This document shows positions 41,001 to 48,257 of a stretch of DNA of 64,000 nt, in pieces. Position numbers and translations under genes: made by a program. Every line of letters starts with the position of its first letter. Within the stretch, counting starts at the first letter, position 1. Under the pieces are notes generated by a model. It was not told the origin of the DNA, did not search any database, and saw nothing but the letters and a program-made list of their open reading frames with translations. This DNA comes from Enterobacter ludwigii (lineage in GTDB: Bacteria > Pseudomonadota > Gammaproteobacteria > Enterobacterales > Enterobacteriaceae), in assembly GCA_023023105.1 (NCBI GenBank), contig CP083824.1:3224001-3288000 (forward strand). Reading direction: 5' to 3'.

Positions 41001-42066
41001 AACATTTACCGGCTCATACCAGCCCGGTGACGTGGAATTTCTTCTAAAGCCGGTTGTCATTGAGATGACGCCGGTTGATCAAAAAGAAGAGCTGATTCAG
41101 TCCGGGAAGAAACATTATTCAGACATGCTCAGCCAGGAGCCAGCGCCAACACAATGGCATCTTGATTTGTTTCACCGGGCGCTGGATCGGGGCGCAGAGA
41201 GGCTTGCAAAAGAAGTCACACAGCTCGCTATTGCTCTGGCCGAACGCTTCGGTGATGAGCCCATTGTACTGGCCAGTCTTGTCAGGGCTGGCGTGCCGCT
41301 CGGCGTTATGCTGCACCAGGCCCTGCGTGACATGGGGAAAACCTCATGGCATTACGGTATCAGCATCATCCGGGATCGTGGAATTGACGGTGCAGCCCTC
41401 GACGTCATTGAAGAGCGGCATGGTACCAGCGGTATTGTCTTTGTTGACGGATGGACAGGTAAAGGCGCAATTACCGGAGAGCTTGTACGCGCACTGAAAG
41501 ATCGCCCGGGCTATCCTGAGCAGCCGCGACTGGTTGTCCTGGCCGATCCCTGTGGCTGCTCCTGGCTTGCAGCCAGTGATGATGACTGGCTCATTCCTTT
41601 TGGCATCATGGGTGCGCCGGTGTCAGGCCTTATCTCCCGGTCAGTATGGTCCTCTGAAGGATTACATGGGTGCATGGTTTGCGAGCATCTCAGTGAATTC
41701 GAATGCAGCCGGATGCTTGTCGATACCGTCGCTCATTTCCGTAAGAAGTTAACACCGACATCCCTCGCTCCCCTGAGCTGGAATACGGAGTCAGCCCGGA
41801 CCTTGTGGCAGACAAGTCGCGACGTTATCGCGTTCCTGGCCGATGAATTTAAAGTGGACAGCGTCAATCGTATTAAACCCGGTATTGCTGAAGCAACCCG
41901 GGCTGTATTACGTCGGGTACCGGACCATGTATTTGTGCGTTCTATTGACGACCCGGACGTTGCCTTGCTTGTAGGGCTTGCTCGTGAAAAGGGAATAGTT
42001 GTTACAGAAATGGGGGGAACCCTCGGCCAGTATCGGGCTGTAACCATTATCAAGAAGGTACTCTGA
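40981..42066 (+). CDS. StiP-family protein: PRTase-like domain with PELOTA-like RNA-binding end
   Basis: 361 residues from ATG 40981 (GGAG ribosome-binding site just upstream). The central part resembles an orotate-PRTase fold, with LASLVRAGVPLGVML and a PRPP-type loop GIVFVDGWTGKGAITGEL. It also holds the conserved Cys-rich segment LADPCGCSWLA; this family is called cysteine protease StiP in databases. The C-terminal ~90 residues (RVPDHVFVRSIDDPDVALL...) fit a PELOTA/L7Ae-like RNA-binding fold, as described for ter-linked proteins. The protease and PRTase assignments are both family-level predictions. Confidence 0.82.
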   Translation: MKMQPHETFTGSYQPGDVEFLLKPVVIEMTPVDQKEELIQSGKKHYSDMLSQEPAPTQWHLDLFHRALDRGAERLAKEVTQLAIALAERFGDEPIVLASLVRAGVPLGVMLHQALRDMGKTSWHYGISIIRDRGIDGAALDVIEERHGTSGIVFVDGWTGKGAITGELVRALKDRPGYPEQPRLVVLADPCGCSWLAASDDDWLIPFGIMGAPVSGLISRSVWSSEGLHGCMVCEHLSEFECSRMLVDTVAHFRKKLTPTSLAPLSWNTESARTLWQTSRDVIAFLADEFKVDSVNRIKPGIAEATRAVLRRVPDHVFVRSIDDPDVALLVGLAREKGIVVTEMGGTLGQYRAVTIIKKVL

Positions 42067-43022
42067 TGAAAAATCGTCTTTCTCCCTGGAATCTGGGAGC
42101 CACGCTATACATGCCTGCAACACGGGAAGATATTGCTGATGCCGTCCTGCATGGGAAAATCCCGGGTTTGCGCTCTCTGGTAATTTGCCTGGAGGATGCT
42201 GTCAGTGAAGCAGACATCCCCGTCGCCCTCAAAAATCTGGAGCACCTGCTGCACGAGCTCAGTAACAGCATGCGTAGCCTGGGTAAAAATGACTGGCCTC
42301 TGGTGTTCATTCGCCCCCGGCATGCCGAAATGGGCAGATGGTTAAAAGCGCATTATGATCTTTCCGCTGTCGACGGGTTTGTGTTGCCGAAATTTACCCT
42401 CAGTTCGTTAGCTGAATGGTGGGATATCATGGGCGGGACTCACCTGTGCATGATGCCAACGCTGGAAACAGAAGACGTCTTTGACGTGGTTCAGATGCGC
42501 GAGCTGGCCACCCATCTGGTGGAACATCCCTGCCACGACCGCATTATTGCGCTTCGAATCGGCGGCAACGATCTTATGAACGTTGTGTCGCTTCGCCGTC
42601 CCCGGGACCTGACGCTGTATGACAGCCCGATGGGCTACGTCATCAAAATGCTCGTTTCGGTCTTCGGCCCGCGTGATTTTGCCCTGACCGCGCCCGTATG
42701 TGAGCATATTGACGATCATGCCGTTATGGCCAGAGAGCTGGCTCTTGATATGGCACATGGGCTTGTTGGGAAAACGGCCATTCACCCGGGTCAGATAGAG
42801 GTCATTCAAAACGCGCTGATGGTCACTCAGGGTGAGCATTCTGACGCTCTGCGGATCCTGAACTCTACCCAGGCCGTGTTTAAGTCGCAGGGAGCAATGT
42901 GTGAACCCGCCACACATCGCCGCTGGGCGGCTGGCATTCTGGACAGAGCTCGTTTTTATGGGTTACAGAACGAGCAAAGCGCTGATGGAATCAGATTACT
43001 TACCGTGACCCAGCATCATTAA
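42066..43022 (+). CDS. HpcH/HpaI-type aldolase / citrate-lyase beta-like protein
   Basis: 318 residues, a TIM barrel of the HpcH/HpaI-CitE superfamily. Motifs: LVICLEDAV (metal Asp/Glu, about residues 37-45), GFVLPKF, MMPTLETEDVF (metal-binding Glu), ALRIGGNDLMNVV, and VGKTAIHPGQIEVI near residue 240. It may cleave or join a C-C bond using an acyl-CoA or pyruvate-like substrate within the Ter-associated pathway. ATG overlaps the previous stop by one base. Exact reaction unknown. Confidence 0.88.
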   Translation: MKNRLSPWNLGATLYMPATREDIADAVLHGKIPGLRSLVICLEDAVSEADIPVALKNLEHLLHELSNSMRSLGKNDWPLVFIRPRHAEMGRWLKAHYDLSAVDGFVLPKFTLSSLAEWWDIMGGTHLCMMPTLETEDVFDVVQMRELATHLVEHPCHDRIIALRIGGNDLMNVVSLRRPRDLTLYDSPMGYVIKMLVSVFGPRDFALTAPVCEHIDDHAVMARELALDMAHGLVGKTAIHPGQIEVIQNALMVTQGEHSDALRILNSTQAVFKSQGAMCEPATHRRWAAGILDRARFYGLQNEQSADGIRLLTVTQHH

Positions 43023-43032
43023 GGAAATCATA

Positions 43033-44241
43033 ATGGGGTTCAGGTTCAGAAAGTCGATCAACATTATTCCTGGTGTTCGCCTCAACCTGAGTAACGGTGC
43101 ACCGAGCCTGAGTGTCGGGACGAGAGGTGCTTCCGTTTCTTTTGGAAGCCGGGGGACCTATGCCAATCTGGGCTTGCCCGGTACCGGGCTGAGTTACCGT
43201 ACCCGGCTTGACCGGGCCGCGCGTTCCGGAGGTGGGAACCGGACGGCTACCGACCCGGGGCTCAGACAGGCGCTTGAGCAGGCAGCCGCTGATCTCATGT
43301 CAGCGGTGACCGCAATCCGTAATATTCACGAGCTGACGCCGGATCCCAAAACAGGCATCAGCTGGGCAGAGCTGGAAGCAGTATACCTGCATAACAGAAC
43401 GTCGCCTTTTCAGCTTCCGGCACCGGTGCGTCCAGAAAAGCCAGACTACCTTGCATTGCCGGAAAAGCCTGCCGAGAGCGAAGGCATTAGTTTTCTGGGT
43501 AAATGGTTTGAATCGGAATCAGCTAAAGCTGAGCGCCACGCCGAAAACCTTCGCAGGTGGCAGCAGGAGCTGATTGATGTGGAGCGTGAGAATACCCTTC
43601 GACAGCACCGGTACCAGCAACAACGGACGGCCTGGGCCGAACAGTATGCAAACTGGAAGTTTGAGGCTGAAGAACATGAAAAACGGCTCGCCACGGCTCA
43701 GGCAGATGCCCGGCAGCAGTTCCGCACAGACGCCGCGTTTTTCGAATCATACCTGGCGGGTGTGCTGGCAGAAACTGAATGGCCGCGTGAAACGCTTGTT
43801 GCATTTGAAGTAAAGCCGGAGCTATCAGCAGTCCTGCTGGACGTTGATTTAGCTGAGATTGAAGATTTCCCTGATAAGATTTACGGCGTTAATGCCCGGG
43901 GCACGGAGCTGACGGAAAAAGCCATGACGCAAAAAGCCGTACGCGAAAACTATGCCCGCCACGTCCATGGCTGCTTGTTCCGCCTGGTCGGTATCGTTTT
44001 ACATACGCTACCGTTCGACAACGTGATTGTGTCAGGCTTTACGCAACGGGTCAGTAAACGGACCGGCTATCTGGAGGATGAGTATATCCTGTCCTGCAAA
44101 TGCACTCGTAGCCAGATGTCGTCAGTAAATTTTGCAGGCATAGAACACATTGATCCGGTTGAAGCGTTAGGCGATGACCCGGTTATTCGAAAGATGAGCA
44201 GTACCTTCATTTTTCAGCCTATTGAACCACTAACCCTTTAA
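43033..44241 (+). CDS. DUF4236 domain protein with coiled-coil middle
   Basis: 402 residues. Residues 1-60 are a DUF4236 domain (GFRFRKSINIIPGVRLNLS ... GASVSFGSRGTYANLGLPGTG), a short beta-rich module. Residues about 145-240 are rich in Glu, Arg, Gln and Ala and look like a long coiled coil. The C-terminal ~150 residues are a mixed alpha/beta region without motifs I recognise. No signal peptide. A good AAGGAAATC ribosome-binding site follows the lyase stop, so it belongs to the same operon. Role unknown, possibly a scaffold for the pathway enzymes. Confidence 0.78.
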   Translation: MGFRFRKSINIIPGVRLNLSNGAPSLSVGTRGASVSFGSRGTYANLGLPGTGLSYRTRLDRAARSGGGNRTATDPGLRQALEQAAADLMSAVTAIRNIHELTPDPKTGISWAELEAVYLHNRTSPFQLPAPVRPEKPDYLALPEKPAESEGISFLGKWFESESAKAERHAENLRRWQQELIDVERENTLRQHRYQQQRTAWAEQYANWKFEAEEHEKRLATAQADARQQFRTDAAFFESYLAGVLAETEWPRETLVAFEVKPELSAVLLDVDLAEIEDFPDKIYGVNARGTELTEKAMTQKAVRENYARHVHGCLFRLVGIVLHTLPFDNVIVSGFTQRVSKRTGYLEDEYILSCKCTRSQMSSVNFAGIEHIDPVEALGDDPVIRKMSSTFIFQPIEPLTL

Positions 44242-44258
44242 GCAGGCTAAATCTTACG

Positions 44259-44726
44259 ATGCAATTAAATACCAGACAGGCCCGGATTTTTAAGCTTGCC
44301 AACTTACTGGGCACCGGCAAGCCCGTTTCCGCTGCCGACATTATAACCAGTCTGGAATGCTCAGAGCCGACATTAACCCGGGCCCTCAAAGAGCTACGCG
44401 AGTCATATTCTGCGGAGATCAAATACAGCAAGGCAGGTCATTCCTACCATCTCGTTAATCCGGGCCAGCTGGATAAAAAGACCCTCCGCCGGATGAATGA
44501 AGCGCTCGCACAGAATGCTGAACTGAAAACCGGTGAGTCTACAGGGAAGGTCGTACTCGATAAGGATAAAAAAACAGCCGTGTCATTATCGCTACGCATG
44601 CGGATCTTAAGAAAAATTGACCGTCTGGCTGCGCTGAGTGGCTCGACCCGAAGTGAAGCCGTAGAGAAGCTGGCTCTGCACTCCGTTGATGAACTGATAA
44701 AGGAATACAGCGCTAAAAAGTCCTGA
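44259..44726 (+). CDS. terW: Ter-cluster transcriptional regulator TerW
   Basis: 155 residues. The N-terminal ~65 residues look like a winged helix-turn-helix (ARIFKLANLLGTGKPVSAADI … SEPTLTRALKEL). The C-terminal ~45 residues (VSLSLRMRILRKIDRLA…GSTRSEAVEKL) match the ribbon-helix-helix pattern of a beta strand followed by two helices. Two DNA-binding folds in one short chain is unusual. TerW homologues precede many ter operons and have been linked to control of ter genes. It is the last gene of the ATP-grasp operon. Confidence 0.87.
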   Translation: MQLNTRQARIFKLANLLGTGKPVSAADIITSLECSEPTLTRALKELRESYSAEIKYSKAGHSYHLVNPGQLDKKTLRRMNEALAQNAELKTGESTGKVVLDKDKKTAVSLSLRMRILRKIDRLAALSGSTRSEAVEKLALHSVDELIKEYSAKKS

Positions 44727-45190
44727 CGCTAAATCTCAGACCGGGGTGAAAACTCCGGTTTTGTCATATTTCACCTCTGTATTGGCGTGACGTAGTTTTG
44801 GTCTATTCTCCTCCCGCAATGTCAGCAGCGCCTTACTGCCTACAAAAGCTGGTGTCTTGACATCCTCTTGTGCTACACATCAATCTTTGGGCGATTTACA
44901 CTCCATTCATGCAGATCTGTGATGTATGATGATTTTCATACATAAGACAGTTTATTTTTGCCGGAGTTTTTTTCAGTAACCTTATATTCCAGTCCAGTCT
45001 GAGCTATTTTCTGTTGATAAGGGGCCATTCACATGTCGGTAATTCAATGGTGGTTAACTTATTTCTATAATGCCGCTTCTGAATATTTAATCTCCACCCG
45101 ACAGATGTCGTGCCGTTTTATCAAATCAACAAACCCTGGCCTCTTCCTGAAACTACTCTCCTCTTCCGATCTCTTAAGAAGGAATTACAT
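44727..45190. other. Intergenic terW-terY1 (about 460 bases)
   Basis: Low-GC control region. It has an inverted repeat TGTATGA-N6-TCATACA at 44923-44942 that includes a half-site ATGATT of the terZ-region dyads. A 27-codon in-frame extension of terY1 (from GTG 45110) is open but has no ribosome-binding site. No other gene seen. Confidence 0.5.
44923..44942. promoter_or_regulatory. Inverted repeat upstream of terY1, possible operator
   Basis: Perfect 7-bp arms TGTATGA / TCATACA separated by six bases. Similar in composition to the dyads in the terZ control region but not the same sequence. Confidence 0.4.
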
Positions 45191-45829
45191 TTGAGACGCT
45201 TACCCGTATATCTGCTACTCGACACGTCCGGCTCTATGCACGGAGAGCCTATCGAAGCGGTTAAAAATGGCGTTCAGACGCTGCTTACCACGCTGAAACA
45301 GGATCCGTATGCACTCGAAACGGCTCACGTGTCAGTGATCACCTTTGATTCTATAGCCCGACAGGCAGTCCCCCTGACAGACCTCCTGAGTTTCCAGATG
45401 CCAGCACTAACAGCCAGCGGCACCACGTCTCTTGGCGAAGCGCTTTCCCTCACGGCCAGCTCCATTGCCAAAGAAGTACAGAAAACGACGGCTGACACTA
45501 AAGGTGACTGGCGTCCCCTTGTATTCCTGATGACGGATGGAAGTCCGAATGATGACTGGCGCAAAGGCCTGAATGACTTTAAAGCGGCCAGAACCGGCGT
45601 TGTTGTGGCATGTGCAGCCGGGCATGATGCCGATACCAGCGTCCTCAAAGAAATCACTGAAATCGTGGTTCAGCTCGATACAGCTGACAGTTCGACGATC
45701 AAAGCCTTCTTTAAATGGGTCAGTGCGAGCATTTCGGTAGGCAGTCAGAAAGTGGAGTCCAGCAAAAAAGAAGTGATCGGTCTTGAAGACCTGCCACCGC
45801 CGCCGCCAGAAGTAAATGTGGTCTTATAA
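45191..45829 (+). CDS. terY: von Willebrand factor A domain protein TerY1
   Basis: 212 residues from a TTG start at 45191 with AAGGA eight bases upstream; this makes the N-terminus LRRLPVYLLLDTSGSM match its two paralogues (MRRLPV). vWA fold with a complete MIDAS site: DTSGS, the Thr in SGTTSLGEA and the Asp in LMTDGSPND. The C-terminus ends in a LPPPPPEVNVVL tail shared with TerY2. TerY proteins work with a PP2C phosphatase and a kinase in the TerY-P triad. First gene of a six-gene operon. Confidence 0.92.
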   Translation: MRRLPVYLLLDTSGSMHGEPIEAVKNGVQTLLTTLKQDPYALETAHVSVITFDSIARQAVPLTDLLSFQMPALTASGTTSLGEALSLTASSIAKEVQKTTADTKGDWRPLVFLMTDGSPNDDWRKGLNDFKAARTGVVVACAAGHDADTSVLKEITEIVVQLDTADSSTIKAFFKWVSASISVGSQKVESSKKEVIGLEDLPPPPPEVNVVL

Positions 45830-45851
45830 TTTTATTGATTAAGGGGATGTC

Positions 45852-46493
45852 ATGTCTGTCAGTCTGAGCAAAGGCCAGGGCGTAAGCCTGAAAAAAAATG
45901 AATACGATCTCTCGTCCGTTACTATCGGCCTCGGTTGGGATATTAATGAGGAAAAAAAAGGTTTCCTCGGCGGGATCTTTGGTAAAAAAGAAGAAGAATA
46001 CGACCTTGATGTGATCGCTTTCCTGTGTAATTCAGCCGGAAAGGTGACCGATCTCGGCAATGTGGAAAATGGTAAACCAACGCTTGTGAATGGCGATATC
46101 ATCTTTTTCAACAGCCTTCGCCATAAGTCAGGCAATATCTGGCTGACGGGCGATAACCGAACCGGAGCCGGTGACGGTGACGATGAGCAAATTATTGTGC
46201 GCCTGAATTCCCTTGACGCTCAGTACGAGAAAATTGTGTTCATCGTTCAGATCTACAATGGTGAAAAGCTCCAGCAGCACTTTGGAAAAGTTCAGAATGC
46301 CTTCATCCGGGCAGTAGATGCCCGTAATATTGAAATGGCACGATTCGATCTTTCTGGCGGACCCGCCTTCGCCAGCCAGCGCTCCATGGTTTTTGCCGAG
46401 CTGATACGCGAGGCTACAGGCTGGAAACTCAGGGCAATTGGTGAGCCTTCAGAATCAGATTCGTTTGTCTCGCACCTGAGGAATTACATGTGA
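45852..46493 (+). CDS. terX: TerD-family protein TerX
   Basis: 213 residues, one TerD domain. The calcium motif is GDNRTGAGDGDDE at residues 100-112, with Ala in place of the Glu found in TerD/E/Z. An insert of about 20 residues (EEKKGFLGGIFGKKEEEY) parallels that of TerZ. It lies between two TerY genes and its stop overlaps the start of terY2, suggesting that it works with them rather than with TerC directly. Confidence 0.93.
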   Translation: MSVSLSKGQGVSLKKNEYDLSSVTIGLGWDINEEKKGFLGGIFGKKEEEYDLDVIAFLCNSAGKVTDLGNVENGKPTLVNGDIIFFNSLRHKSGNIWLTGDNRTGAGDGDDEQIIVRLNSLDAQYEKIVFIVQIYNGEKLQQHFGKVQNAFIRAVDARNIEMARFDLSGGPAFASQRSMVFAELIREATGWKLRAIGEPSESDSFVSHLRNYM

Positions 46494-47131
46494 TGCGCCG
46501 CCTGCCTGTTTACCTTGTTATCGACACATCCGGGTCGATGCGCGGTGAGTCCATCCATTCCGTTAACGTTGGAATTCAGGCGATGCTTAGCGCTCTTCGC
46601 CAGGATCCCTACGCCCTCGAAAGCGTTCATATCTCCATTATCACCTATGACAATGGGGCGCGTGAGTTCATTCCTCTCACGCCGCTGGAAGACTTCCAGT
46701 TTTCTGACATCGTTGTGCCAAGCGCAGGCGGGACGTTCACCGGTGCTGCCCTTGAATGTCTGATGCAGTGTGTTGAACGGGATGTACGTCGCTCAGATGG
46801 TGATACAAAAGGAGACTGGCGTCCTCTGGTATTCCTGATGACTGATGGAACCCCTTCTGATGCCCTGGCGTACGGTGAAGCGGTAAAAGCGATTCGCGGC
46901 CGGGGATTCGGATCCATCATTGCCTGCGCCGTTGGTCCTAAAGCAGGCCATGAGCACTTAAAACAGCTCACCGATAAGGTTGTGTCTCTGGAGACGCTAG
47001 ATTCAACCGCGTTTGCAGGTTTCTTTAAATGGGTATCGGCCAGCGTGTCTTCCGGCAGCACAAGCGCGGGGATCAATAACGGAACTGATACCCTTCCCCC
47101 TCCTCCACCAGAAATCCAGCTGGTGCTCTGA
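46493..47131 (+). CDS. terY: von Willebrand factor A domain protein TerY2
   Basis: 212 residues from ATG 46493 (TGATG overlap with the terX stop). MIDAS site complete: DTSGS in VYLVIDTSGSM, Thr in GGTFTGAAL, Asp in LMTDGTPSD. The final LPPPPPEIQLVL tail matches that of TerY1. The protein is a close paralogue of TerY1, from duplication within the operon. Likely a metal-dependent protein-protein adaptor. Confidence 0.92.
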   Translation: MRRLPVYLVIDTSGSMRGESIHSVNVGIQAMLSALRQDPYALESVHISIITYDNGAREFIPLTPLEDFQFSDIVVPSAGGTFTGAALECLMQCVERDVRRSDGDTKGDWRPLVFLMTDGTPSDALAYGEAVKAIRGRGFGSIIACAVGPKAGHEHLKQLTDKVVSLETLDSTAFAGFFKWVSASVSSGSTSAGINNGTDTLPPPPPEIQLVL

Positions 47132-47135
47132 CAGA

Positions 47136-47170
47136 CAGAAAGGTGCTGCTTTCCGGGCAGCACCTTTCTG
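47136..47170 (+). repeat. Long inverted repeat between terY2 and terY3
   Basis: A 14-bp perfect stem, CAGAAAGGTGCTGC / GCAGCACCTTTCTG, with a seven-base loop, begins five bases after the terY2 stop. There is no clean T tract, so it could be an mRNA-processing or stabilising element that sets different levels for the genes before and after it. Confidence 0.75.
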
Positions 47171-47216
47171 TACAGCAACGTTTTCTGCTGGCCGTACCAG
47201 CCGTACGAGGAAAATT

Positions 47217-48257
47217 ATGAGACGCCTTCCCGTGTTTTTTGTCCTGGACTGTTCAGAGTCCATGATTGGTGAAAACCTGAAAAAAATGACTGATGGTCTG
47301 CAAATGATCGTCGGAGATTTAAGAAAGGATCCACACGCACTTGAAACAGCCTGGGTTTCGGTAATCGCATTTGCCGGTGTAGCCCGTACGATTGTACCTC
47401 TTCACGAAATTGCCTCGTTCTACCCTCCCCGCCTTCCCGTTGGCGGCGGTACGAGCCTTGGGGCCGCATTGCGTGAGCTGACCGTACAAATTGATACCCA
47501 GGTCAGAAAAACCACTCATGAGGCTAAAGGCGACTGGAAACCCGTCGTGTATCTCCTTACCGACGGACGTCCGACTGACGACACAACCGCAGAAGTGAAG
47601 CGCTGGAAGGATCACTACGCGAGTAAAGTGAATCTCATTGCCGTTGGCCTGGGGCCGTCAGCGGACCTGAATACCCTGCGGCAACTGACAGAGAATGTCA
47701 TGCTGTTCACCGAGTCTCAGGAAGGGGACTTTACCCGCTTCATCAAATGGATCACAGCCTCGGTTACGGCGCACAGCCGCAGCGTCGGAGACGACAAACA
47801 ACCTGAGCTCAGCCAGACTGAATACATAGTCCGGCTGGCCAAGGACGAGCCAGTAAAAGCGTACGACGAAAACTGCGTTACGCTTACCGGCCGTTGCAGC
47901 AAGACCCGTCGTCCGTATCTGATGAAGTATGAACGGCCACCAGCAAGGATTTCCGGGCTCGATTTCAGCCTGAACCTGAACAGCTTTAATATTGCCGGAT
48001 GCTATCCCATCGATGAGGACTATTTTGCATGGTCAGATGCCACCGCTACCGGTTTGCAGGTAAACACCAGCGAACTGCATGGCGTACCGGGTTGCCCTCA
48101 CTGCGGTAATGCCAGTGCGTTTGCCCTGTGCTCATGCGGAAAATTGCTGTGCATTGACGGCCCGGATGACGTGATCTGCCCGTGGTGTGAAACAGGCCTG
48201 TCATTCAGCAATGATGGCGGAAACACTAACTTCGACGTAAACAGAGGGAGAGGTTGA
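47217..48257 (+). CDS. terY: TerY3: vWA domain protein with C-terminal zinc-ribbon (TerY-C)
   Basis: 346 residues from ATG 47217, with GAGGA just upstream; an open frame to 47013 overlaps terY2 and the hairpin and is rejected. Residues 1-205 are a vWA domain with MIDAS DCSES, GGGTSLGAA and LLTDGRPTDD. Residues about 235-340 form the TerY-C extension, ending in a zinc ribbon CPHCG...CSCGK...CPWC. It lacks the proline tail of TerY1/2. The start of the next gene overlaps the stop by one base, so it is coupled to the phosphatase. Confidence 0.9.
   Translation: MRRLPVFFVLDCSESMIGENLKKMTDGLQMIVGDLRKDPHALETAWVSVIAFAGVARTIVPLHEIASFYPPRLPVGGGTSLGAALRELTVQIDTQVRKTTHEAKGDWKPVVYLLTDGRPTDDTTAEVKRWKDHYASKVNLIAVGLGPSADLNTLRQLTENVMLFTESQEGDFTRFIKWITASVTAHSRSVGDDKQPELSQTEYIVRLAKDEPVKAYDENCVTLTGRCSKTRRPYLMKYERPPARISGLDFSLNLNSFNIAGCYPIDEDYFAWSDATATGLQVNTSELHGVPGCPHCGNASAFALCSCGKLLCIDGPDDVICPWCETGLSFSNDGGNTNFDVNRGRG

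Noticed and set aside
47013..47216. N-terminal extension of TerY3 by 68 codons
   Set aside because: It overlaps terY2 and the hairpin, whereas ATG 47217 has a GAGGA site and gives the MRRLPV start shared with the paralogues.
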